Position numbers and translations under genes: made by a program | Shown: piece by piece, positions 17,085-28,051 of the stretch | Numbering within the stretch: the stretch's first letter is position 1 | Layout: every line of letters starts with the position of its first letter | Notes under the pieces: model-generated | Database searches by the model: none | Seen by the model: the letters and a program-made list of their open reading frames with translations, nothing else | Told to the model about the DNA's origin: nothing | Source of the DNA: Nocardia amikacinitolerans NBRC 108937 | Lineage (GTDB): Bacteria > Actinomycetota > Actinomycetes > Mycobacteriales > Mycobacteriaceae | NCBI RefSeq assembly: GCF_001612615.1 | Contig: NZ_BDAU01000007.1 | Span: 124,001 to 188,000, forward strand | Reading direction: 5' to 3' | Length of the DNA: 64,000 bases

Positions 17085-17906
17085 GTGCCAGTACCCCTAG
17101 ACACGACCGGGAAAGCCTCCTTCGACGACATCTACGACCGTCCCGATCCTCGCGAGTACTACGCACGGATGTCCGAGCTGGACTACCGCATACCCGAACT
17201 GGCGAAGCCGTTCTTCGAGCAGCAGATCCGGGAGTATCGCGCCTCCGCCCGCGTCGCGGCGCCGACCGTGCTGGACATCGGCTGCTCCTACGGCGTGACC
17301 GCGGCGCTGCTGCGCTTCGACACCGGCATCGGCGAGCTCGCCGCGCACTACCGCGACGCCGCGGACGCCGACCGCGACGGCCTGATCGCCCGCGATCGCG
17401 CCCGCCTCGCCGAGCACGATCATTACCACGACGTGCGCTTCGTGGGCATCGACGCCGCCCGCCCTGCGCTCGACTACGCGCTGGCCGCGGGATTGCTGCA
17501 CGACACCGTGCACGCCGACCTCGAATCCGCCGATCCCACCGACGGACAGCGCGAGGTGCTCGCCGCCGCCGACATCGTGCTGTCGACCGGCTGCATCGGG
17601 TACGTCACCGAGAAGACTCTGCTGCGGATCGCCACCGCGCACCCGCGGCGCAGGCCGTGGATGGCGCACTTCGTGCTGCGCATGTTCGACTTCGATCCGA
17701 TGGCCGAGGAACTCGCCGCGCTCGGCTACCGCACGGAGCGGGCGCCCGGTCTGTTCCAGCAGCGCAGGTTCGCCTCCGCCGACGAACAACAACGCGTGCT
17801 GAACACGCTGTCCGACAGGGGAATCGACACCAGAGACCGGGAAGCCGACGGCTGGCTGTACGCGCATCTCTACCTGTCGCGGCCCGGTCCCAAGGGCCGC
17901 GCCTGA
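17085..17906 (+). CDS. Class I SAM-dependent methyltransferase
   Basis: A 273-residue protein with the SAM-binding motif I VLDIGCSYG at residues 62-70, an acidic strand-2 region (FVGIDAARPALDYA, about 126-139) and motif IV ADIVLSTGCIGYV. The N-terminal region (YARMSELDYRIPELAKPFFE) probably forms a substrate lid. No subfamily marker for O-, N- or C-methylation was recognised. It lies between the 2-oxoglutarate oxygenase and the acyltransferase, so it probably acts on the same small molecule. About 65 nt past the stop, another frame reads a protein-like tail ending KLGIVAEDL before TAG; I treat this as non-coding. Confidence 0.8.
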   Translation: MPVPLDTTGKASFDDIYDRPDPREYYARMSELDYRIPELAKPFFEQQIREYRASARVAAPTVLDIGCSYGVTAALLRFDTGIGELAAHYRDAADADRDGLIARDRARLAEHDHYHDVRFVGIDAARPALDYALAAGLLHDTVHADLESADPTDGQREVLAAADIVLSTGCIGYVTEKTLLRIATAHPRRRPWMAHFVLRMFDFDPMAEELAALGYRTERAPGLFQQRRFASADEQQRVLNTLSDRGIDTRDREADGWLYAHLYLSRPGPKGRA

Positions 17907-18059
17907 AGGTTTCGCCCGAAAACACCGGCAGCCTCTTGTCGAAACTCGGCATCGTCGCCGAGGATCTGTAGTGGAGCGACGCACTCCACCCCCGCACGCA
18001 CGGACGCTGTCTCGCCGTGCGCGTCTCACCCACCGCACCCGAACCCCGAGGACTCCGAC

Positions 18060-19877
18060 TTGACCGACCGCACCTTCGCCGCCGAAGACCACCTGCCCCG
18101 GGTACCGCTGCCGACACTGGAGGACAGCTGCGCCAGGTTCCTGGAATGGTGCACCCCGCTGCTCAGCGACGACGAACTCGCCACCACCGAGGCGGCGGTC
18201 GCCGACCTGCTCCGGCCGGACGGTCCCGGCCGGACACTGCACGCGGCACTGGCGGAGTACGACGCCACCCCCGGTGTGGGCAGCTGGCTCGACCTGTTCT
18301 GGCCGTCGCGCTACCTCGGCCGACGTGATCGAATCGCGTTGAACGCCAACTTCTTCTTCCTCTTCCGCGACGACACGCCGCTGGCCGCGTCCACCGCGGC
18401 CGATCAGGTCGAGCGCGCGGCGGCCATCGTCTCGGCGGCCGTGGACTACAAGCTGGCCCTCGACGAGGAAGCCATCCCGCCGGTCACCCAGCGCGGGCAG
18501 CAACTGTCCATGTGGCAGAACAAGTACCTGTTCTCCGAGACCAGGATTCCCGGCGAACAGCAGGACACGGTGCGGGTGCCGTACAGCCCCGAGTGGCCAG
18601 GCCCCTCGCAGGAGCGGCACATCGTGGTGTTCTACCGCGGCAGCATGTTCCGGATGGACGTGATCGGCACGGGCGGCGCGCCGTACTCCCTCGACGATCT
18701 CGCCGACGGTCTGCGCGCGGTGCTCAAGGCCGGATCGCGCTCGGCGCGCACCGACACCGCCGTCGGGCACCTCACCACCAAGGCGCGCGCCGAATGGGCG
18801 GCGAGCCGGGCCGCGCTGCGCGCCGAACCCGCCAACGTCGCGGCGCTCGACACCATCGAAACGGCTCTGTTCTGTCTGTGCCTGGAGGACTTCACCCCCC
18901 GCGACGCCCTGCACGCCTGCGACCAGCTGCTGCACGGCGACAGCGCCAATCGCTGGTTCGACAAGGCGGTCTCGTTCATCGTCTTCGGCGACGGCCAGGC
19001 GGGCATCAACGTCGAGCACTGCGGACTGGACGGCACCACCATCCTGTCGTTCGTGGACGCGCTGCTGGAGACGCCCGCCGCCGAACACGCGCGGCGCTCG
19101 GGCGCCAAGGCGCAGGGGCTGCCCGCCGTGGAGCCGATCGAGTTCACCCTCGACGCCGCCCTGCGCACCGACATCGCGGCGGCGGGCGCGGCCTTCGCCG
19201 GCTACGCGGCCGAAAACGCCACGCAGACGGTCTCTTTCGAGGACTTCGGCACTGCGCGGGCCAAGCAGCTCGGCATCTCGCCGGACGCCTTCGCCCAGTT
19301 GAGCTACCAGCTCGCGCACCGGCGAAGCAAGGGCATCACCGGCGCCACCTACGAATCCATCGCGACCCGCCAGTACCGCAACGGCCGCACCGAGGCCATG
19401 CGGGTGGTGACCCCGGAGATGATCGCCTTCGTCGACACCATGCAGGATCCGGCCGCCGACACCGCCGCCCGGCTCGCGGCCGCGCGCACCGCCGCGGCCA
19501 AGCACGTCGAACGGGCCAAGCAGTGCCAGGCCGGTGAAGCGCCGGAACAGCACCTGTGGGAGCTGGAGTGGATCCAGCGCCGCCGCGGCGCGGAACTCGG
19601 TGTCACCGAACCGATTCCGCTCTACACCAGCCCCGGCTGGACGATCATGCGCGACGACTACCTCAGCACCAGCTCCGCGCCCTCGGTCAACATCCAGTAC
19701 TTCGGCTTCGGCTCGACGAGCCCGCGCTGCATCGGCGTCGCCTACGTGCTGCTGCCCGACCGCTGGAACCTCTACCTGGCCACTCCGAAGGCGGTGGCCG
19801 ACCAGATGTACGCGTTCGCCGATCACCTGCGCGAGGCGGTGCGCGAACTGGCGGAGCTGTTGGCGTCGGGGGAGTGA
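18060..19877 (+). CDS. Choline/carnitine O-acyltransferase family protein
   Basis: A 605-residue protein with a TTG start preceded by GAGGA. It has the N-terminal family signature (LPRVPLPTLEDSCARFLEW), the catalytic His320 in NVEHCGLDGTT (NxEHxxxDG in carnitine acyltransferases) and the C-terminal STSSAPS and FGFGSTSPRCIGVAYVLLP stretches corresponding to the STS and CoA/substrate motifs. The length fits carnitine acetyltransferases (about 600). Such enzymes move acyl groups between CoA and a hydroxyl of carnitine or choline. They are typical of eukaryotes and sporadic in bacteria, and here the gene is linked to an oxygenase and a methyltransferase that could make a hydroxylated quaternary-amine acceptor. 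The acceptor identity is inference. Confidence 0.85.
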   Translation: MTDRTFAAEDHLPRVPLPTLEDSCARFLEWCTPLLSDDELATTEAAVADLLRPDGPGRTLHAALAEYDATPGVGSWLDLFWPSRYLGRRDRIALNANFFFLFRDDTPLAASTAADQVERAAAIVSAAVDYKLALDEEAIPPVTQRGQQLSMWQNKYLFSETRIPGEQQDTVRVPYSPEWPGPSQERHIVVFYRGSMFRMDVIGTGGAPYSLDDLADGLRAVLKAGSRSARTDTAVGHLTTKARAEWAASRAALRAEPANVAALDTIETALFCLCLEDFTPRDALHACDQLLHGDSANRWFDKAVSFIVFGDGQAGINVEHCGLDGTTILSFVDALLETPAAEHARRSGAKAQGLPAVEPIEFTLDAALRTDIAAAGAAFAGYAAENATQTVSFEDFGTARAKQLGISPDAFAQLSYQLAHRRSKGITGATYESIATRQYRNGRTEAMRVVTPEMIAFVDTMQDPAADTAARLAAARTAAAKHVERAKQCQAGEAPEQHLWELEWIQRRRGAELGVTEPIPLYTSPGWTIMRDDYLSTSSAPSVNIQYFGFGSTSPRCIGVAYVLLPDRWNLYLATPKAVADQMYAFADHLREAVRELAELLASGE

Positions 19878-20015
19878 CCGGCGTCGACCGGCCGCGCTGA
19901 GCTCCGCGTCCGCGCGATGAGGCCCAGCGTCCGCGCGATGAGCGCGCGGGCCGTCCCGGTCCCGTGGTGGACCGGGGCGGTAGCTGGGAACGCGCGTCTG
20001 AGAGAATGACCAGCC

Positions 20016-20279
20016 GTGAAGACTTTCGAAACCCTGTTCGCCGAGCTGCAGGATCGTGCCATCACCCGCCCCGAGGGTTCCGGCACCGTGGCCGCGCTGG
20101 ACGCCGGTGTGCATGCCCAGGGTAAGAAGGTGCTCGAGGAGGCTGGCGAGGTCTGGCTCGCCGCCGAACACGAGAGCGACGAATCGCTGGCCGAGGAGAT
20201 CTCGCAGCTGCTCTACTGGGTCCAGGTGCTCATGGTGGGCCGGGGACTGAAGCTCGACGACGTGTACCGACATCTGTGA
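20016..20279 (+). CDS. hisE: Phosphoribosyl-ATP pyrophosphatase
   Basis: An 87-residue GTG-initiated HisE that hydrolyses phosphoribosyl-ATP to phosphoribosyl-AMP, the second step of histidine synthesis. The all-alpha MazG-like fold shows in the conserved acidic motif [20 protein letters not shown] (about residues 34-53), whose Glu/Asp residues bind magnesium, followed by [15 protein letters not shown]. Length and the downstream hisG match the mycobacterial hisE-hisG pair. Confidence 0.95.
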   Translation: MKTFETLFAELQDRAITRPEGSGTVAALDAGVHAQGKKVLEEAGEVWLAAEHESDESLAEEISQLLYWVQVLMVGRGLKLDDVYRHL

Positions 20280-20403
20280 CGGTCGCGTCCATTCCGTAGT
20301 TTCGTTCCCCGCCGGAGCGGGTCAGGCCCGGAGGCGGTAGCGGAGCGTGACCACGGAGGGCCCCCGCTCAGGCCAAGTCGAACACCGAAAGGAAGCCCAC
20401 CCC

Positions 20404-21255
20404 ATGCTGCGCGTCGCAGTCCCCAACAAAGGCGCCCTGTCCGAATCCGCGACCTCCATCCTGGCCGAGGCCGGATACCGCAAGCGCACCGATTCCCGCG
20501 ACCTGAGCGTCCTCGATCCCGCGAACCAGGTCGAGTTCTACTTCCTGCGTCCCAAGGACATCGCGGTCTACGTCGGTTCCGGTGAACTCGACCTCGGCAT
20601 CACCGGCCGCGATCTCGCGTTGGACTCCGGCGCGCCGGTGCAGGAGCGGCTGGCGCTCGGTTTCGGCCGCTCGACCTTCCGCTACGCCGCCCCCGCGGGC
20701 CGGGAGTGGAAGGTCGAGGACCTGCACGACAAGCGCATCGCCACCTCCTACCCGAACCTGGTGCTCGCGGATCTGCGGCGTCGCGGCATCGAGGCCGAGG
20801 TGATCCGCCTCGACGGCGCGGTGGAGATCTCGATCCAGCTCGGCGTCGCCGACGCCATCGCCGACGTGGTCGGCTCGGGGCGCACGCTGCGCCAGCACAA
20901 CCTGGTCGCCTTTGGCGAGACCCTCTGCGATTCGGAGGGCGTGCTCATCGAGGCGGTCGGCTCGGACCAGAACGATCGGGCCCGCAACCAGCTCATCGCC
21001 CGTGTCCAGGGCGTGGTGTTCGCTCAGCAGTACCTGATGCTGGACTACGACTGCCCGAAGGAGCTGCTCGAGCAGGCCGTGCGGATCACGCCGGGCCTGG
21101 AATCGCCGACCGTCTCCCCGCTCGCCGACGCCGACTGGGTCGCGGTGCGGGCGCTGGTGCCGCGCGGCAAGGGCAACGCGGTGATGGACGAGCTGGCCGA
21201 CCTCGGCGCCAAGGCCATCCTGGCCACCGACATCCGCTCCTGCCGCGCCTTCTGA
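20404..21255 (+). CDS. hisG: ATP phosphoribosyltransferase (long form)
   Basis: A 283-residue HisG that catalyses the first step of histidine synthesis, joining ATP and PRPP. The start [15 protein letters not shown] is preceded by GAAAGGAAG; an upstream in-frame ATG at 20347 would add 19 residues without family support. Substrate-binding motifs include [11 protein letters not shown] (about 61-71) and the PRPP-loop region [17 protein letters not shown]. The C-terminal third (about 210-283) is the ACT-like regulatory domain for histidine feedback, so this is the HisZ-independent long form. It is 124 bp after hisE. Confidence 0.96.
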   Translation: MLRVAVPNKGALSESATSILAEAGYRKRTDSRDLSVLDPANQVEFYFLRPKDIAVYVGSGELDLGITGRDLALDSGAPVQERLALGFGRSTFRYAAPAGREWKVEDLHDKRIATSYPNLVLADLRRRGIEAEVIRLDGAVEISIQLGVADAIADVVGSGRTLRQHNLVAFGETLCDSEGVLIEAVGSDQNDRARNQLIARVQGVVFAQQYLMLDYDCPKELLEQAVRITPGLESPTVSPLADADWVAVRALVPRGKGNAVMDELADLGAKAILATDIRSCRAF

Positions 21256-21364
21256 CGGCTGGACGCCGACCCCGCGCCACCGGCGTGCTCGGAAACGCGG
21301 TGCCGCAAGCGATTCCGCGTCCGACGGTGGTCCGGATCGGGGCGCGCGGTCTCCGGCCGCACTG

Positions 21365-23189
<1,825 letters not shown>

Positions 23190-23210
23190 GGCGTCGCGAC
23201 GCCCGCGCTG

Positions 23211-23242
23211 CCGTACGCGGTCCATCGAAGGACCGCGTACGG
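23211..23242. terminator. Bidirectional terminator between convergent trmI and lppK
   Basis: The arms CCGTACGCGGTCC and GGACCGCGTACGG form a perfect 13-bp stem with a 6-nt loop (ATCGAA). It lies between two convergent genes and can serve both. Confidence 0.75.
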
Positions 23243-23265
23243 CCGGAGTGAAGGCGGCGGTACGG

Positions 23266-23796
23266 TCAGGGCGTGCAGGGCGCCTGCGCGAAGCCGAGCA
23301 GGGTGCAGGCGGTGGCGTCCGAGAGCTTCCACTTGCCGTCGACGTGCTGCCAGGTCATCGGCATCGCGGGGGCCGAGCCGTGCGGCGAGGTGATGACGAC
23401 CTGCGCGGTCGCGGTCTCGCCCTCGGTCTTGACGTCGGTCACCGCGAAGGTGAGCTGGCCGTAGCCCGCGAGCAGCTGGTTCATCTGGTCGATGTTGGCG
23501 GTGCGCTTCTCGCCGTCCACGATGACCGCGGTCTTCTCGGCCGTCGGCTTGCTCGGGTCGGCGACCAGCGCCAGGGTGGCCTGCAGTTCCTCGGCCTTGG
23601 GCGCGTCCGCGCCCGCGTGGTCGTGGCCGCCCGCGGCGCCGGTGGTCGCGGCCGCGGTGGTGGCCACCGCCGAGGTGGTGGTCGCGGCGGTGTCGGACGA
23701 GTCGTCCGAGCCGCAGGCGGTCAGCCCGACCGTAACGGCGAGGGCCGCCGCGGCGGTAGCCACGGAAACACGCAGGGTCTTGGCGGGAAGGAGCAT
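23266..23796 (-). CDS. lppK: Exported lipoprotein (LppK-like)
   Basis: A 176-residue lipoprotein. A short basic start and hydrophobic segment end in the lipobox LTAC (Cys28), followed by a Ser/Thr/Ala-rich linker with a HDHAG patch. The globular part from about 68 (KAEELQATLALVADPSKP) to LSDATACTLLGFAQAPC resembles the MTB12/low-molecular-weight-antigen domain, with two Cys near the C-terminus able to form a disulfide. M. tuberculosis has lppK (Rv2116) in the same position between trmI and mpa. The symbol rests mainly on synteny. Confidence 0.8.
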   Translation of the reverse strand: MLLPAKTLRVSVATAAAALAVTVGLTACGSDDSSDTAATTTSAVATTAAATTGAAGGHDHAGADAPKAEELQATLALVADPSKPTAEKTAVIVDGEKRTANIDQMNQLLAGYGQLTFAVTDVKTEGETATAQVVITSPHGSAPAMPMTWQHVDGKWKLSDATACTLLGFAQAPCTP

Positions 23797-23977
23797 TCTC
23801 TAGCAACCTTTCGGCTTGGGCGTCGAGGAACCTCGCGCCTTGTCGGGTTAGGGCAGGCTAACATGGTTGCTCGGCCGCCGATCGCAGCGCAGATGTGATC
23901 ACGACGAAACCATGTCGGAAAGCGAGAACGGTTCGCGCCCGGTAGCGTTGATAGACCGGGACTGGGAGGAGCAGCAC

Positions 23978-25738
23978 ATGAGCCCCATCGAGAATTCGGA
24001 TTCGGCGGCCTGGAGAGAGCTCGAGGCGATACGCGCCGAGGCGGCTGCACTCCGAAGGCAACTCGCCGATTCGCCGGATCGCACACGGGAATTGGAAGCC
24101 CGCATCGATTCGCTGACCATTCGCAACACGAAGCTGATGGACACACTCAAGGAGGCGCGCCAGCAACTGGTCGCGCTGCGCGAGGAGGTCGATCGGCTGG
24201 GTCAGCCGCCGAGCGGATACGGCGTTCTGATCGGCGTGTACGACGATCAGACGGTCGACGTGTTCACTTCGGGTCGCAAGATGCGGTTGACGTGTTCACC
24301 GAACATCGACACCTCGACCCTCGAGTACGGCCAGACCGTGCGTCTCAACGAGGCGCTGACGGTGGTCGAGGCGAGCTCGTTCGATTCGGTCGGTGAGATC
24401 GGCACCTTGCGCGAGATCCTCGACGACGGTCGCCGCGCGCTGGTCGTCGGCCACGCCGACGAGGAGCGGGTGGTCTGGCTGGCGGGTCCGCTGGCCAAGG
24501 TGGCCGAGGTCGACGATCTCGACGATCCCGATGCGCCCATTCGCAAGCTGCGGCCCGGTGATTCCCTGCTGGTCGACACCAAGGCGGGCTTCGCCTTCGA
24601 GCGGATCCCCAAGGCCGAGGTGGAAGACCTCGTGCTCGAGGAAGTCCCGGACGTCGACTACAACGACATCGGTGGTCTCGGACGCCAGATCGAGCAGATC
24701 CGCGACGCGGTGGAATTGCCGTTCCTGCACAAGGATCTGTTCCGGGAGTACGCGCTGCGCCCGCCCAAGGGCGTGCTGCTCTACGGTCCGCCCGGTTGCG
24801 GTAAGACGCTGATCGCCAAGGCGGTGGCCAACTCGCTGGCCAAGAAGATCGCCGAGGCGCGCGGTGAGGACGCCAAGGAAGCCAAGTCGTTCTTCCTGAA
24901 CATCAAGGGTCCCGAGCTGCTCAACAAGTTCGTCGGCGAGACCGAGCGCCACATCCGGATCATCTTCCAGCGGGCGCGCGAGAAGGCCTCCGAGGGCACG
25001 CCGGTGATCGTGTTCTTCGACGAGATGGACTCGATCTTCCGCACCCGCGGCTCGGGTGTCTCCTCCGATGTGGAGACAACCGTTGTGCCGCAGCTGCTTT
25101 CGGAGATCGACGGTGTCGAGGGCCTGGAGAACGTCATCGTCATCGGCGCCTCCAACCGCGAGGACATGATCGACCCCGCGATCCTGCGGCCGGGCCGCCT
25201 GGACGTCAAGATCAAGATCGAGCGGCCGGACGCCGAATCGGCGCAGGACATCTTCTCCAAGTACCTGACCGAGGAGTTGCCGCTGCACGCCGACGATCTC
25301 GAGGAGTTCGGCGGCGACAAGGGCGCCTGCATCCGCGCGATGATCGAACGGGTCGTCGACCGGATGTACGCCGAGAGCGAGGACAACCGCTTCCTGGAGG
25401 TCACCTACGCCAACGGTGACAAGGAAGTCCTGTACTTCAAGGACTTCAACTCCGGCGCCATGATCCAGAACATCGTGGACCGCTCCAAGAAGTACGCCAT
25501 CAAGGCGGTGCTCGACACCGGCAACCCGGGTCTGCGCATCCAGCATCTCTACGATTCGATCGTGGACGAGTTCTCCGAGAACGAGGACCTGCCCAACACC
25601 ACGAATCCCGATGACTGGGCCCGCATCTCGGGTAAGAAGGGCGAGCGCATCGTGTACATCCGCACCCTGGTGACGGGCAAGAACGCCAGCGCCAGCCGTG
25701 CGATCGACACGGAGTCGAATACGGGTCAGTACCTGTAG
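23978..25738 (+). CDS. mpa: Mycobacterial proteasomal ATPase (ARC/Mpa)
   Basis: The hexameric AAA ATPase that recognises Pup, unfolds pupylated proteins and feeds them to PrcBA. From the ATG with a strong GGGAGGAG upstream it has 586 residues; an earlier in-frame ATG at 23912 adds 22. Coiled coil at about 10-73 binds Pup, then tandem OB domains (about 75-225), then the AAA domain with Walker A GPPGCGKT at 270-277 and Walker B FFDEMDS (Asp348-Glu349). The C-terminus ends GQYL, the proteasome-docking tail with penultimate Tyr. The last ~20 codons and the hairpin after the stop are duplicated downstream. Confidence 0.97.
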   Translation: MSPIENSDSAAWRELEAIRAEAAALRRQLADSPDRTRELEARIDSLTIRNTKLMDTLKEARQQLVALREEVDRLGQPPSGYGVLIGVYDDQTVDVFTSGRKMRLTCSPNIDTSTLEYGQTVRLNEALTVVEASSFDSVGEIGTLREILDDGRRALVVGHADEERVVWLAGPLAKVAEVDDLDDPDAPIRKLRPGDSLLVDTKAGFAFERIPKAEVEDLVLEEVPDVDYNDIGGLGRQIEQIRDAVELPFLHKDLFREYALRPPKGVLLYGPPGCGKTLIAKAVANSLAKKIAEARGEDAKEAKSFFLNIKGPELLNKFVGETERHIRIIFQRAREKASEGTPVIVFFDEMDSIFRTRGSGVSSDVETTVVPQLLSEIDGVEGLENVIVIGASNREDMIDPAILRPGRLDVKIKIERPDAESAQDIFSKYLTEELPLHADDLEEFGGDKGACIRAMIERVVDRMYAESEDNRFLEVTYANGDKEVLYFKDFNSGAMIQNIVDRSKKYAIKAVLDTGNPGLRIQHLYDSIVDEFSENEDLPNTTNPDDWARISGKKGERIVYIRTLVTGKNASASRAIDTESNTGQYL

Positions 25739-25952
25739 GTGTGAGTTCGGTGTGGGCCGCGTCTCCGATGGGTGGCGCGGCCCTCGCCGTGTTCGGGCGA
25801 GCGCATCGTCTACATCCGGCTGCGCTGGATGCACGGGCAAGAACGCCAGTGCCAGCCGTGCGATCGACACGGAGTCGAATACGGGTCAGTACCTGTAGGT
25901 GTGAGTTCGGTGTGGGCCGCGTCTCCGATGGGTGGCGCGGCCCTCGCCGTGT
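25645..25952 (+). repeat. Imperfect tandem duplication of the mpa 3' end and its hairpin
   Basis: Copy 1 (25645-25792) covers the last ~30 mpa codons, the stop and a GGGCCGCG/CGCGGCCC hairpin at 25754-25783. Copy 2 (25801-25952) repeats this with a 160-bp period from 25831 on. It is diverged at its first 30 bp but nearly identical over the codons for the GQYL tail, the stop codon and the hairpin (25914-25943). Copy 2 has no start of its own and follows the stop, so it is not expected to be translated. The net effect is two hairpins in series. The 25739-26173 stretch (435 bp) has no other supported feature. Confidence 0.88.
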
Positions 25953-26173
25953 CTGGCCACCGGGCTCCGCATCCCACTCAGTGGAATGTGACGCAACCCA
26001 CTGGACGCTTGTCTGGGAATCTAACGCCAGCTAGAGGCCCTGTTTCGGTATCCGCGCCGCACCTCGCCGGTACTTTGTGGACCGAAAACGCCTCCGGCAA
26101 GCATCTGAATCATTCATGCTTCAGATTAACGGAGCGCCGACCGTGCGCGCCGCATCGAGATGAGGAGCACCCC

Positions 26174-26257
26174 ATGTCCGGATCTGCGTCGGATTTCCTG
26201 GCCGAAGTTCTGATCAAGACCATCCAGCAGCTGCTCGGTTCGGGCAGCGCGAGCTGA
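26174..26257 (+). CDS. 27-residue amphipathic micropeptide, type 1
   Basis: MSGSASDFLAEVLIKTIQ is followed by QLLGSGSAS and a stop. GAGGAG lies 7 bp before the ATG and a perfect 15-bp terminator hairpin follows 13 bp after the stop, so it looks like a complete small transcription unit. Residues about 7-21 would form one amphipathic helix. It resembles the 23-residue peptide encoded at 33105 (L-x-E-V, Q, L and a shared GSGSA ending), 7 kb away. Small helical peptides of related actinobacteria include PorA/PorH-type channel formers, but no function can be assigned. Confidence 0.6.
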   Translation: MSGSASDFLAEVLIKTIQQLLGSGSAS

Positions 26258-26270
26258 GCGAACCGCCGCG

Positions 26271-26308
26271 TCGAAGGGCCGAGCCGCCTTGGTGGCTCGG
26301 CCCTTCGA
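26271..26308 (+). terminator. Strong terminator after the type 1 micropeptide
   Basis: The arms TCGAAGGGCCGAGCC and GGCTCGGCCCTTCGA pair perfectly over 15 bp with an 8-nt loop. It can also serve the converging acyl-CoA ligase gene, whose stop is 57 bp beyond. Confidence 0.85.
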
Positions 26309-26364
26309 CTGTGTGAGCGGGAATCGACCGCTGGTGGCGCGACGCCCCGATCTGAGCGAAGCGC

Positions 26365-27909
26365 TCAGTTGACCTGTCGCGCGTCGGCGTCCCAATACTT
26401 CTGCCGCAGATCGCGTTTGAGGATCTTCCCGGCGCCCGACACCGGCAGCGCGTCCACGATCTCGATACTGCGCGGCGCCTTGTACCCGGCGATCAGCTCC
26501 TTGGCGTGGCCGCGGATCTCCTCCGTAGTCACCTGCTGTCCCGGCTTGCAGACGATGACCGCGTGTACCCGCTCGCCCCATTCGGCGTCCGGCACGCCGA
26601 TGACCGCCACCGCGGCGACCGCCGGGTGCGCGGCGACGGCGTTCTCCACCTCGGCGGAGTACACGTTCTCCCCGCCGGAGACGATCATGTCCTTGATCCG
26701 GTCCACGATGTAGACGTAGCCGTCCTCGTCCATGTAGCCGCCGTCGCCGGTGTGCATCCAGCCGTCCCGCACGGCCTCCGCGGTCTCGGCGGGCTTGTTC
26801 CAGTAGCCGAGCATCACGTGGCCGCCGCGCACCGTCACCTCGCCGACGGTGCCGCGCGGCACCTCCGCGCCGTCGGCATCCACGATCCGGATCTCGCTGT
26901 GCGGCGCGGCCCGTCCCGCCGAGCGCAACCGACCGGCCAGGTGATCCGCCGGACCGAGCAAGGTGGCGATCGGCGCGACTTCGGTCATGCCGTAGGCCTG
27001 GGCGAAACCGGCGTTGCCGAAGGCGGCCATCGCGCGCTCGAGCACCGCCTGCGAGATCGGCGACGCGCCGTACATGATGTGTTCGACGCTGGACAGGTCG
27101 AACTCGGCCGCGCGCGGATGGTCGACGAGCATCTGGATCATCACCGGCACCAGTACGGAAGAACTCACCTTGTGCTGCTGAATCGCGGTCAGGGTTGCCA
27201 CCGGGTCGAACGCCGGGATCATCACGTGGGTGCCGCCCAGCATCAGCACGCCCTGCCACCCGGCCAGATCGGCGAGGTGGAACATCGGCGCCGCGTGCAG
27301 GAAGACCGCGCCGGGAGCCATCAGATACCCGGTGGCGACGCCGCCGAGCGCGGAGGTCAGCAGATTGGCGTGGCTGAGCACCACGCCCTTGGGGAATCCG
27401 GTGGTGCCGCCGGTGTAGAAGATGCCCGCGGGCGCGTCGCCGCCGCGGCGCGCGTCCGGGATCGGTGCGGCGTCCGCGAGGATCCGTTCGTAGTCGAGCG
27501 CGCCTTCGGGAGTCGGGCCGTCGCCACAGTGGATCACCGCGCGGAGTTCGGGATACTGCGCCCGCAGCGCCGGAACCATCGGGGCGAACGCGTCGTCGAC
27601 GAAGAGCACCCGGCTATCGGAATCGGCGAGGGAGTAGGCGATTTCGGCGGGACTCCACCGGATGTTCACCGGGTTGAGGACGGCGTCCGCCCACGGCACC
27701 GCGAGCAGGTACTCGTGGTAGCGGTCGGAATTCAACGACAGCATCGCCACCCGGTCACCCGCGCCGACGCCCAGACCGCGCAGCGCGCCCGCCAGTCGGG
27801 CAACCCGGTCGAGCACCTCCCGGTTGGTTCGGGTGCGGGAACCGCAGATGGTCATCAGGCCGTCGGGATTGTGCTGGGCGGCGCGGTGCAGGCCCTGAGT
27901 CAGATACAT
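26365..27909 (-). CDS. AMP-forming acyl-CoA ligase (FadD-like)
   Basis: A 514-residue acyl-adenylate enzyme. The start MYLTQGLHRAAQ fits the family; the frame upstream of it is low-complexity and runs into the divergent regulator. Motifs in order: YTGGTTGFPKG phosphate loop (about 165-175), AQAYGMTE (A5), GWMHTGDGGYMDEDGY (A7), VDRIKDMI (A8) and the C-terminal catalytic Lys in GKILKRDLR. It activates a carboxylic acid as acyl-CoA; chain length cannot be read. The divergent neighbour is a PucR-type regulator, a plausible controller of this gene. Confidence 0.88.
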   Translation of the reverse strand: MYLTQGLHRAAQHNPDGLMTICGSRTRTNREVLDRVARLAGALRGLGVGAGDRVAMLSLNSDRYHEYLLAVPWADAVLNPVNIRWSPAEIAYSLADSDSRVLFVDDAFAPMVPALRAQYPELRAVIHCGDGPTPEGALDYERILADAAPIPDARRGGDAPAGIFYTGGTTGFPKGVVLSHANLLTSALGGVATGYLMAPGAVFLHAAPMFHLADLAGWQGVLMLGGTHVMIPAFDPVATLTAIQQHKVSSSVLVPVMIQMLVDHPRAAEFDLSSVEHIMYGASPISQAVLERAMAAFGNAGFAQAYGMTEVAPIATLLGPADHLAGRLRSAGRAAPHSEIRIVDADGAEVPRGTVGEVTVRGGHVMLGYWNKPAETAEAVRDGWMHTGDGGYMDEDGYVYIVDRIKDMIVSGGENVYSAEVENAVAAHPAVAAVAVIGVPDAEWGERVHAVIVCKPGQQVTTEEIRGHAKELIAGYKAPRSIEIVDALPVSGAGKILKRDLRQKYWDADARQVN

Positions 27910-28051
27910 CGTCGATTCCTCGTCGAACGGCGGTGGTCGGTCTCGACGAGTATTCGGCGGGGAGTGTGATCTGCGCCATGGAAAGCGTGTCGAACTATCG
28001 GTCGCCGGCTTGTTGCTTTCTCCAAACGCCCGCCCGTAGGCTCGCTCCACC

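Noticed and set aside
19900..19950. Short direct repeat of CGTCCGCGCGATGAG upstream of hisE
   Set aside because: Two 15-bp copies in GC-rich intergenic DNA; too little to call a regulatory site.
25741..26034. A small gene after mpa
   Set aside because: The open frames come from the duplicated mpa tail and read Arg/Ser-rich shadow sequence; no ribosome site.
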